The notes under the pieces were generated by a model, which had not been told where the DNA came from, searched no databases, and worked only from the letters and a program-made list of their open reading frames with translations. From positions 55,001-119,000 of the forward strand of contig JAEMWC010000106.1 in the NCBI GenBank assembly GCA_016490735.1: DNA of 64,000 nt, read 5' to 3'. Made by a program: the position numbers and the translations under genes. The DNA comes from Pachyseris speciosa (taxonomy: Eukaryota > Cnidaria > Anthozoa > Scleractinia > Pachyseridae). Below, one piece after another: positions 38,899 to 50,900 of the stretch; within the stretch, counting starts at the first letter, position 1; each line of letters opens with the position of its first letter.

Positions 38899-39083
38899 AC
38901 AGGTCAATTGTGGGTTCATATGTTCCCGTTTTTCAGGCTTCTATTCGCAATTGCATAAATTGCGTTCACAACTGCGAGGATCATTCTTCATTTGATTTCA
39001 TTTCCGCAGTTCTTATATGATTCATTTCATATACCATTCACACTCATTTCTTTCACGGGAACATATGAACCCACAATTGACCT

Positions 39084-39124
<41 letters not shown>

Positions 39125-42100
39125 ATCGCACCGGTAATCGCGAGGTCATGGGTTCAACCCCGTTGAAATCTTTTTCAGGCTTCTTTTCGCAATTGCATAA
39201 ATTGCGTTTACAACTGCGAGGATCATTCTTCATTTGATGAATGCAAGTAATTTACAAAATCAATGATATAATGATTAACAAGTCTAACTGCATGTAACAA
39301 GCAAAACAAGTGAGAATCAACCTGGAGGTTCATATTTATAACAGGAAATACCTTGTATCAACCAGGTGTTGGCATATACTTGTATATAACTATAAAATAT
39401 TGAAGTTGTTGGTATGATTTCAAGAGCCCCTGGTAACAATAAACAAGTGTACCACTTAACATGGAAGTTACATTTTAAAATGTGACCATTCATCATCACC
39501 TAAAACTGACTTAAGATTTGCTGTAACCATCATTCAAGAATGTGCCTCATTCTCTCAGTTAACTTTCTTTCTGTAACACATGAAGAAATTTCTGCCATTA
39601 AAGGTGACTGACAATAGTTAACACCCAGACTCATCCTGTAGGTTTGGAAGGCCACAACAACAAAAAGTGTTGGTATAACACCTTTTTGGGATGTACTGAG
39701 CCTTTGATTTGGAATATTTGACAAGATATGGTTTTGTTGTCGAAGCCAGATCAGTGACATATGTTCATGTAAGAACACCTTTTCCCATCTTTCCTTGGGA
39801 AGAGAAAACTCTGCATAATTTGCAAGTTTCTGGTGTTTTGCTTCTTTCCCCTGCATAGTATTTATGCCAAGACCAACCCCAAATGCATTAAACAAGGACC
39901 TGGAGTGATATGGGACACAGAATCCCACTGTCCACATGCTAAGAGTGATGTTGTTAGAAAACAGTGAACTGCAAATGAAATACTCCTGACAACACTTTTC
40001 TAAGTCATCAATACCCTTCTGGTCAATGTCCGTGATTCTGTTCATGAGTGAAGTAGCATTTCGGAACTTCAAACCAGAAAATGCCAGAGCATACAACCTA
40101 ACATTCTTATCTTCAGTGTCAGTTGGTGAAATGACAGCTTCAATAACATCATAAAATTGCTGCAAAATTTTCGAGTTTCTTCAGCTGTGAATCTACACTC
40201 AAAATTCTTTTCCTGCTTCTTTTTCTCTCTAAACCACTTTACAATCTTCTTGTACAATTTATGAGACTTGACCTTCTGATTGCACAAAGATACTTCCAAA
40301 AACAACAATGAAATGGCAATTGAAAAACGGTTGCACAAGCATCAGTATTAGTACGAGTTAGTGTAATGGTCATTACTTGTTTATTCCATTCCTGCCAACA
40401 GTTATTGCTCAAGTGGAGTGGTTCACATTTAGTTTTATCCACAACATGGCCTAAAATGAGTTCAAATTCTTGCCTAGAATTCTTACTACAGTAGCAATAA
40501 ATTTAGTGACCAGACTTCTCTGCTGTTTAAGAGGCTTGTTTACAACAGTTGTGTCTCCTACAAGTACAGGTGTTTTCTCTTCCAAATGAGCCATTAACAT
40601 TTTTCAAATCAGCAAGTTTAACATTTGCAAATGAACTAGGGTAAGTGGCTGCATTTGAAACTTCACCAGAAAAAGTGGCTAGCCATTTCATGTCACTAGG
40701 GACAAGTTCAAACCTAAAATTAACAGCAATGTCATGCCCTTGGATATGGTAGGTCTTGGTTTCAATCAGTGCTATTTCATTCTTAATTTTTGTAGCATAC
40801 TTGATCATAGCTGAATGATCTTCCTTACAGTTAGCACCCAGTATGAGGAAATTGTCATCACAGCTGGCAATTAGGTTCCCTAAATTTAGAAAACTAACAA
40901 GCCATGAAGTGGCTTCATTGTCCTTACCAAAAGGACAACCATCTGCCCCTATTGCCACCAAAAAGGTCCCCGGGGCCTTGCCAAACCAATTTAGAATTGG
41001 TGTTACCTTATGTATTGATAGATACAGACCTGCCAACTGCAGTAAACAGGATTCAAGATCAAGAAAGCAGCCAGGCACCTCAACTCTTACATCTGGTTAT
41101 CTTGACCCTCTTGCTGTTCTGCCTGGGGAATTTGCTTTAGTTCACCTATATCTATCAATTTGATAACCTGCATCAGTTCCTTATAGGCTTTCTTGTCTTC
41201 CCCCTTTTGTACATAAGTGAACTCCTAATACTATTGTGCTTAGATTTACTCAAGAGCCCTCCTCTGTACAATGTCATGACAGAGCGGTTGACATTATCAA
41301 TAGATTTCTCATACACAGCCAGATTGGCAAGAGATGGAACTACTTTTTCATAAATTTTCTTGGACCCTTTTGACATCTCAGTGAGCTCTTTGTTGTTGCA
41401 GTGTTCACAACAGTGTTAAACAGCCCTCTCAAGGATGCTTTTCGTTTCTTTAAAGGTGATAAGCCAGACCTGCCATGGATTTCAGCAGCACTTTCCATGG
41501 TTTTCTGTCTCCTTTTTCTTGCTGAACTAGGAGGAAGATCTAAAATTTCACTGTCACCATCTTTAAAACTGGTCTCCACTTTTTGTGTTGTTCCTCGTGG
41601 GAGATGAACTTTTTGGTCTTCAAGCAAGCCTCTCTGTAAAATGTCAAAAAAAAAACAAAACATGCTAAAATGTTAACTTTAGGCAGCCCATAGTCAAAAT
41701 GTATAAATAGGCCAGAGTGATTGCTACCAACCTATAGTCTTGAGAGCCATTTGGTAACCCTCTTTTATTTATATTTTGAACCGATAAAAACATTCAAACC
41801 AAAACTGTATCCTCCCTACATTTTTTAACATTGCCAAAATTGCACCTCTTTTAAAGAAATTTCAAACGTTCTTTCAGACTCTTCACTTCAATGCTAAAAT
41901 TCACAGCCTAAATTAAGCTTACATACCTTACGTCTTAATGCATTTATGTCGTCTTCAAGCTGGAGGCATCTTCCCTTTATGATCTGCAACTCACTACATT
42001 TCTTCAAGGCATTTGCAGTAGCTTTTTCTTTAGCAAGCCCTTGCAAAGGCCCCAATGTTAAAACGACCTTTCACTTGATAGTCAGTTCAACCTTTCAACG

Positions 42101-44884
42101 CGAAGTGGCGATGAAACTGCTTGCTCTAGATTGGGTGGCGATGAAACCGCTTGGTCTAAATTTCCTATTATTCAACCAAACAATACCAATTTTTTGCAAG
42201 CAAGCCAATGACTCTTAAACAACAATGCTATCGTTTAAGTTTTTTGAAATACTGCTTAAAAAGCGAAAAAAATATCCTTATTCAAAAAGAAAAACACCGC
42301 GTTAATTACACCTACCTATCATTGCCGCTCAATTGCTTGTAACACGTCTATTAGTGCTGTTTTAGGCATCATTCGAAAGCTCCTTCTTTTCTTCGTAACA
42401 TGGCATACATGAAAATTTATTGTTTACCGCCAGTATGGAGCAAAATGCCCGTATTCGAACCCAGCTTCCCCGGCGGTGTTACGACCAAGATGCCTTGCGC
42501 GTGTAGAACGCCTCTCAACCCGAGCGCCTGGAAGGTATTAAATTCCCAGTATGGACTTGCGCGCGCACATTTTCCCGCGCTGTGTGCGGGTTACATGTAA
42601 TTGCTTCGTCTTCTGACACTCAATAAAAAGCGCTCTAGTAAAAACAAGTTAGACAGCTCAAGAGTATGAAAACGTATAACAAGGCGTACTGTAAGAATCT
42701 GTGATGATTGCAGTTTTAGATGATGACTGTTTTGGTAAATTACCTCTGGAGTGTAGGAAGGGTTTCCCAACTTTGTGGTGACGTACATCTTAAAACCACT
42801 CATCACGTCGCATTCCTTATCTCCAACTTTGACCTAAAGTACAAAGAAACAAAATCAGATACGCTCGCGCACAAAACAGGTTATCACACAACTACAGTGT
42901 TGTCGTGCATATAAACTTGCATGCAAATGACTACGACAAGAAACGATCAAGGTAAGGTCAACATCAATTTTAAACAATTTTCCAATATTGTGCACCCAGT
43001 GCGTTGAGTCATAGACTTGTGGTCCCTCCAGCTGAACTTCGCTCAAAACAGGCACGACTATTCCGTGATGCTAAATGAAAGTTTTTTTGTTTTTTTCCGA
43101 GTGCGGAGAAACTGTATATTAACAGTCAGAGATTTCGGGAACCTGCCTCGTTCCCAGACTTCTCTCTCTGCGCGTAAAGGACGCGCTTCGTCACCAGTCA
43201 CCCGCGTTTCGCGCTCGCCTTTGACTAAAATGCGAAACGAAGCGCCTGAGGAGGCAGCCCCTTCAACAGTGTTAGTTGGTAAGGACAAACGACTATTCCG
43301 TGGACATTGATGACGTGATGGCGCACGCTCTGCTTACACGAAAGTCGTTTGCGCGCGCTTAAATTTCTAGCCCATTGTGTCGTCATCATCATCACAACGG
43401 TTAGTATCTGAAAATTCTCGTCGTACAGGAGACGTCCTGCACTGTATATTAATTTGTACAGGGTTTATTCATTCACTTAACGAATCACGGAAAGAGTAAG
43501 TATTCGCAGTAAGTGTATTCTTCAATTACCTAACGTTCTGCTTACCCGGCAGTTTTTGTCTAGAAATAGTTGAATCAAACGTGCGTATACATTATTTTGG
43601 TTTGCCTTGATTTGTTTCCTTGATCACAAATAATAAGAGAAAAACGTTTTCGCTTTTTCCCGCTCAGTTTCCAAGTGATGGGCTAGAACATTGAGTTGAT
43701 TATGAAAGTTTATAACGAAAGCTCTAAACCTAAATTTTGAAGACAAAAGAAGCTCTAAAAACCTGGTAAAACTGGGGTCACAATAACTGTTTCACCAGCC
43801 TACCTTAAAAGTGGATCCTGACTTGATGAAGTTTTTCTCGAGCACATTGTCTAGAGCAGGATCCAGTTCCTCTCCGACGTCCTCAATCAGGAGAGGCCTG
43901 CCCAGTGAGAGCGAATCCTCCAGGTGATTCCTGAAGTACTTGTGGTTAAGCGATGTCACCTAGCAGATAGAAAAGTAAACTCAACAGCTTACATCTCGAT
44001 AGCTTACGTTGTTGACAATGAAGTAAAGCATCTAACGATTGTCTCATCGTTACTCTTTTCATTAACATGTTCTTTCTAATCCGCAATTTAATAACACGCT
44101 GCTCGCGCCATCGAGAAAACGAATTAAGTTCATACAGGGACTTTCAAAATTGAGTGTTCCCTTTCACTAATTCCTGTAGGCCGTTTAGTCGGAGGACCCG
44201 AATAAGGAATGGAGTATGCTAAAACTGAGTTTATTTTAGTAGTCTATCCAGTTACCTGCAATTCATTGTCTTTCTCCCTGCTCATGATCCACGCCTTGCC
44301 TTGTGTTTGAGGGTCAATGAGAAGGGGGTACCGTGTCGCCTTGGTAACGATGATACCGTTTTGAATGGAGAGCTCGTCGCTCGGGAGACCATGGAGATTC
44401 CACTCACCAATCTGCGGATAAAACTCTTTTTAGTTTTGGACCACTGACAGTTGCGTCAACATATACACTTGCGTCAGTTTGAAATTATGCTGATAAAGAA
44501 GCGATCACTAAATTTTCCTAAGGGGAAGGCTAAGGGTAGAAATGTTGCTCTGCGATATTGAAAGTTGGTGCTCAAATTAACGGCTGAAGATGCTACAGTT
44601 CAATTTTGTCAGTGCACCCCCGCTATATTTATGCACGAGTATCGCGAAACTCGTCACCGTCCAAATTTCAATTAAGAATTATATTGTTACACAAAAGTTC
44701 CCGATAAAGACTTTCGTTGTCCCATTTAATTTTCTTTTAAAGTTGCTGCCAAATGCACTAATGGCCAAACCTAGATAAATTAGACTAACTATACTATATA
44801 TTAACTATAGATTCTTATTTTACAATTTTTAAATTAATAGGCTACTAGTTTAAACAATTTTTATGTTTTAATTAATTAATTAAT

Positions 44885-44922
<38 letters not shown>

Positions 44923-47900
44923 TTAAGTAATTTTTAGGACTTACTTAATATATTTTTAACTCGTCTAAATTTGACTAGTAGATAAATTAGACTTTTAACT
45001 ATACATTCTTATTTTACTATTTTTAACTTAATGGTCATCGTTAATTAATAGTTATGGTATTTTTAATGCACGGCTCCATGGGAGAGCACTATTTTGTGAA
45101 ATGGACTCCGTGGGTAAATAAGGTTTTGATTTGATTTGATTTGATTCTCTCTTCCACATAATAGGGCGTTGGAAATCAGAAAGTTTAGCTTACGTCGGTT
45201 AAAAGTGTGCTACCGACAGTTTGAAAACATATCCCCACTTCCTACTGTTTTGCAGCCCTGACGATCTCCCAAACGTTTCCCTTTTTAACAGACAAAATGG
45301 CCGGTATCCACAAGTTATTTCCTGCTATTGGCCGAAGCTGATCTCACATAAACTACAGATCATGGTGATATACCATTTGCCATTTATAACATTTGCAAAG
45401 TTGTTGGCTACAGTGTTTTTAACAGGCGTGATAAGCTACTGAAAACGCTGTGCTACCAACCGTGGCTGCATCAGTGAGCATGTTGATGAGATTCAGATTC
45501 TCGGAGAAGGGGATCTTGTTGGCCGTCATCTCCTTCTCCCACCTGCTCAATAGGATATTGCGAAAATTCTGATTGAATGGTCCCAAGTAAGACAGGAAGC
45601 CAGTAGCCAGCAATACATCTCCAACAAGCCTGTTAAAGAAGTTCAGTTAAAGTAAGTGGTAGGAACTAAGGATTCATATCTTATTATATGACTGGCTCTT
45701 TCAGCGGTCAAGATGAATCAATTCTCCTACTATGATTGGCTACCCGCGAGGTCAAGAAGGGGCCATCTTGACCGCTCGGGATAGCCCGTTCGTCCCGCGT
45801 TTTACTGTCTTTTAATAGCGTCCTTTGAGTCATATAATAAATCCTTTATTGACCAAGCTTGTTCGGTCAAGATGAGGGCATATTGGCCTCGTTCTTTTTT
45901 TGCGTGTTTATGGACCTCGACTTCGTCTCCGCCATCTTGACCTCAGGCTTGGCCCATAACCCATATATAACAAGACAAATTACGAACTCGATTCTGCTGA
46001 GTTGGGGAAATTCTGGCGAGTGAGGGAGCGTTGCTGGTGACGGTGACTGATGTTTCCACAACTTGAGGTGAGGTCACCATCAATAAGAAAACTTAGCTCT
46101 GACATATTCTTCCTTCAATTAGCTCTGGTGAAAAGGTTGACTGTCTAAGACATTCTGATTCAAAGTATTAACTTGAACCAAGTTTTTCTAAGCTGCCACG
46201 AGTGTCCTGTAGCTCAGTGGTAGAGCATCCGAACTAATGATCAGATGGTCATAGGTTCGACTCCTGTTGGGAGAACTGTAAGGAATTCTTTTTTTTTTCT
46301 ATTGCTCATTTTCTACGAAATAGTCAAATGCGCATTACAACACTGACCGGGGGACTTTGCCTGACTGTTTGTAACGTAGCTTACAATTAATGAAGTAACC
46401 GTTGAGTTATGAGTGCCCGCGTAATGTAATATCATATTAAGACAGACACTAGGGGTTGTCACAGTCAGAGTTTTGTTTCGTCCCTAGTGGTTCTTTTACG
46501 TCCCACAGAGTCACATCTTTCACTCATTTACCACGCTAGAATTGAAACTTATAATCTCTTTCTTTTCACATCTTACATCCTGTAAACGAATCAACCATTT
46601 TTGTCTTCCGACACGTTATATATGACGATGAATTTCGCATCTAATTTGCTTGGCTTTGTACTACAATAGATCAATCAATTTCGCAAACTGTAACATATTA
46701 CAGGTAACCTGACCATTTCTGAACGGAAATATCTGGTTTCGAAGCATGTTTCAAACTCTGTAAGACAAACTGGAATAAAAATTCATACTGTAATTCGACT
46801 AAACTGTATACCCACCTGCCAATCTGATCCTGGAACTCTTTACTCTGTTGAGTCCACCGAACCTTCTCACCTCCCAGGCCTGTAATGAGAGCAGACGCTG
46901 CTTCCATTTTTTTCTTGCATGATTCAGCGTCGTCTAGCAATTCCTACAACAACAGAAAAGAGAACAACTACTACTTAAAAGTACTAATGCGAATGTTCGG
47001 TTTATAGACCTTTATAATTTCAAATGGATACCTTCAACAACTCGCCAGTATACAAATTAATCAATGCGAAGCAGTGTGTGATATCTAATGAAACAGCCTT
47101 TTTAAAAAGCACCCTAGATTTTGTAGACTACGAGATTTGAATGCGAGCATAACTGTGATCCTGGCACTGCAGTCATAATCTACTGCTGTACGGCTTTGGA
47201 CATAAAGCTTGAGATTGCGTCGGCTTAGAGCTAGCCATGCACCGACCTTAACATCGTTTGTCCCATGAATTTTACACCAGCACTTTTATTACTTTTAAAT
47301 AGCTTTCTTTTCCGCAGTCAGTAAACTATTTTATTGTTGACGGTCATTAATGCAAGTGCGGCCGCAACACTACTAGAACAGAGACCTGAAAAAAATTTTC
47401 AGGCTCTGAGCGGGATTCGAACCCACGACCTCTGCGATGCCGGTGCAGTGCTCTCCCAACTGAGCTATCAAAGCCACATGAGAGCGGTCGTATGCGGGTT
47501 AGCCCTTTATATGGACGTTATACTTGGCCCAAGTATAGTAAAGAATGAAATTGATTTTGTCCATAGTAGCAATTGAGTGATGACGGTCATTAATGCAAGT
47601 GCGGCCCCAACACTACTAGAACAGAGACCTGAAAAAAATTTTCAGGCTCTGAGCGGGATTCGAGCCCACGACCTCTTCGATGCCGGTGCAGTGCTCTCCC
47701 AACTGAGCTATCAAAGCCACATGAGAGCGGTCGTATGCGGGTTAGCCCTTTATATGGACGTTATACTTGGCCCAAGTATAGTAAAGAATGAAATTGATTT
47801 TGTCCATAGTAGCAATTGAGTGATGACGGTCATTAATGCAAGTGCGGCCGCAACACTACTAGAACAGAGACCTGAAAAAAATTTTCAGGTTCTGAGCGGG

Positions 47901-50900
47901 ATTCGAACCCACGACCTCTGCGATGCCGGTGCAGTGCTCTCCCAACTGAGCTATCAAAGCCACATGAGAGCGGTCGTATGCGGGTTAGCCCTTTATATGG
48001 ACGTTATACTTGGCCCAAGTATAGTAAAGAATGAAATTGATTTTGTCCATAGTAGCAATTGAGTGATGACGGTCATTAATGCAAGTGCGGCCGCAACACT
48101 ACTAGAACAGAGACCTGAAAAAAATTTTCAGGCTCTGAGCGGGATTCGAACCCACGACCTCTGCGATGCCGGTGCAGTGCTCTCCCAACTGAGCTATCAA
48201 AGCCACATGAGAGCGGTCGTATGCGGGTTAGCCCTTTATATGGACGTTATACTTGGCCCAAGTATAGTAAAGAATGAAATTGATTTTGTCCATAGTAGCA
48301 ATTGAGTGATGACGGTCATTAATGCAAGTGCGGCCCCAACACTACTAGAACAGAGACCTGAAAAAAATTTTCAGGCTCTGAGCGGGATTCGAACCCACGA
48401 CCTCTTCGATGCCGGTGCAGTGCTCTCCCAACTGAGCTATCAAAGCCACATGAGAGCGGTCGTATGCGGGTTAGCCCTTTATATGGACGTTATACTTGGC
48501 CCAAGTATAGTAAAGAATGAAATTGATTTTGTCCATAGTAGCAATTGAGTGATGACGGTCATTAATGCAAGTGCGGCCGCAACACTACTAGAACAGAGAC
48601 CTGAAAAAAATTTTCAGGCTCTGAGCGGGATTCGAACCCACGACCTCTGCGATGCCGGTGCAGTGCTCTCCCAACTGAGCTATCAAAGCCACATGAGAGC
48701 GGTCGTATGCGGGTTAGCCCTTTATATGGACGTTATACTTGGCCCAAGTATAGTAAAGAATGAAATTGATTTTGTCCATAGTAGCAATTGAGTGATGACG
48801 GTCATTAATGCAGTTGCTCAGTTGCTATCAAAGCCACATGAGAGCGGTCGTATGCGGGTTAGCCCTTTATATGGACGTTATACTTGGCCCAAGTATAGTA
48901 AAGAATGAAATTGATTTTGTCCATAGTAGCAATTGAGTGATGACGGTCATTAATGCAGTTGCTCAGTTGGGAGAGCACTGCACCGGCATCGCAGAGGTCG
49001 TGGGTTCGAATCCCGCTCAGAGCCTGAAAATTTTTTTCAGGTCTCTGTTCTAGTAGTGTTGGGGCCGCACTTGCATTAATGACCGTCATCACTCAATTGC
49101 TACTATGGACAAAATCAATTTCATTCTTTACTATACTTGGGCCAAGTATAACGTCCATATAAAGGGCTAACCCGCATACGACCGCTCTCATGTGGCTTTG
49201 ATAGCTCAGTTGGGAGAGCACTGCACCGGCATCGCAGAGGTCGTGGGTTCGAATCCCGCTCAGAGCCTGAAAATTTTTTTCAGGTCTCTGTTCTAGTAGT
49301 GTTGCGGCCGCACTTGCATTAATGACCGTCATCACTCAATTGCTACTATGGACAAAATCAATTTCATTCTTTACTATACTTGGGCCAAGTATAACGTCCA
49401 TATAAAGGGCTAACCCGCATACGACCGCTCTCATGTGGCTTTGATAGCTCAGTTGGGAGAGCACTGCACCGGCATCGCAGAGGTCGTGGGTTCGAATCCC
49501 GCTCAGAGCCTGAAAATTTTTTTCAGGTCTCTGTTCTAGTAGTGTTGCGGCCGCACTTGCATTAATGACCGTCATCACTCAATTGCTACTATGGACAAAA
49601 TCAATTTCATATTTTATTGTTCCTCAGTGTGGGGGAACACATCTAAACGTAATCTATACAATCTGCAGTTGGTACAAAATTCTTCTGCCAGAGTTGTATT
49701 AGGTTTAAGGAAGTTTGACCATATCTTTCAGGGACGGAGATCTCTTAGATGGCTAGATTTAAGGAGAAGGTTTTATTTAATGACTTTGTTTTAGCGTAAA
49801 AATGTGTAAATGGCTTAGCTCCAAATTACTTAGGTAAATATTTTGTTAAACGTTCAGCAGTTCACAACGGGAACGCAAGAGGAAGTAACGATTTTGTAGT
49901 CCCCCGATGTAGATTGTCAACGGGACAAAGGGCATTTTACTTTCGGGGTCCAAAAGAATGGAATGGGCTAGCCGACAATATCAAGAACATTAAAGAAATT
50001 GATAGTTTTAAGCGGACACGTTTTCATAATATGTTTTATACGAAATAATTTGGGATATATTTTGAATAATTTTGAATAAATTATGAATTTAATTAAATTA
50101 CTGTAAATAAGTCTTCTTAATTACCAGTATTCTGTAATAGTTAATTGTGACTGAAAAGCCCTGTTGAAGGGAGTCTCAATAAAGTATGTATGTATGTACT
50201 TAGAGAGGTTATTCTAAGATATTTCGTATCAATCCCTATACATGGCCTTATCGTCACCTGTTTCTCCCTGACAGCGCCATCATACATGGCTTGCACCTTG
50301 TCCAGCTCTCGCTGTTTGTCATCCAGTTTTTCTTGCGCACTATTCAGCTCAGCCGCGGCCACCCTCAGTCGAGCCTCCTGTACAACTAAGTTGGCCTGAA
50401 AGCAAACGGGCTCATTACTTGTGGATTGAAGCTCTTCAGTTTACCCCGTGTTATGCCGGCTAACATTTAAGGTGGCGAAATACGAGATACAAAAACCCTC
50501 AACTTGTCGCGCAACATTGTTACGTTGCAAGTTTTGGTCGATGTTTCGCGTTTTTCACCTTGTGTGATCAAGTTGACCCGCAACAAAAACATTTGTTGCG
50601 GGTTGAAGAAATACAGCGCGCTGATTGGTTGATTTGCTAGGGCACGAACAAATTTGTTGCGCGACAAGTTGTGAGTTTGATGAAAAACGAGCAACAAAGC
50701 CAAAATTTGTTGCTCAAAGTAGACCCGCGCTCTACTTTTCGCAACAACTTTCTTCAACCCGCAACAAATGTTTTTGTTGCGCGACAAGTTGATCACGCAA
50801 GATGAAAAACGGGCAACATCGACGAAAACTTGCAACGAAACAATGTTGCGCGACAAGTTGAGGGTTTTTGTATCTCGTATTTCGTCGCCTTTAAGCCCTG

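Larger units (their letters stand above)
36269..42553 (-). mobile_element. Candidate DNA transposon, 6.3 kb, 3-bp target duplication (CACTA-like termini)
   Basis: The left end reads CACACTGGGGAT and the right end, read inward, CATACTGGGAAT (10 of 12 identical). GAC flanks both sides (36266-36268, 42554-42556). The host repeat has the unfilled site CGCGACTTGC at 60345 and a close one at 33790, which confirms the boundaries. Termini starting CA[CT] with a 3-bp duplication fit the EnSpm/CACTA group. Inside are two convergent decayed genes, a SINE at 36724-37085 and a tRNA-like cluster at 38465-39240. The superfamily assignment is an inference. Confidence 0.65.

Noticed and set aside
46203..46275. 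Functional tRNA gene
   Set aside because: The anticodon stem has a mismatch and the loop is 8 nt. The sequence continues into a repeat body found elsewhere.
47402..49510. Functional tRNA-Ala(GGC) gene cluster
   Set aside because: The cloverleaf is good except that position 33 is C and the 31-39 pair is mismatched. The copies lie in a repeat with a shared hairpin. tRNA-derived repeat is the better reading.
47334..49578. Nine identical 80-residue open frames in a row
   Set aside because: The unit length is 243 = 3 x 81, so any open frame repeats. The frame runs through the tRNA-like segment and hairpin and has no protein features.
47338..49610. CRISPR-like array
   Set aside because: The units are tandem 243-bp repeats with no unique spacers, in a eukaryotic intron.
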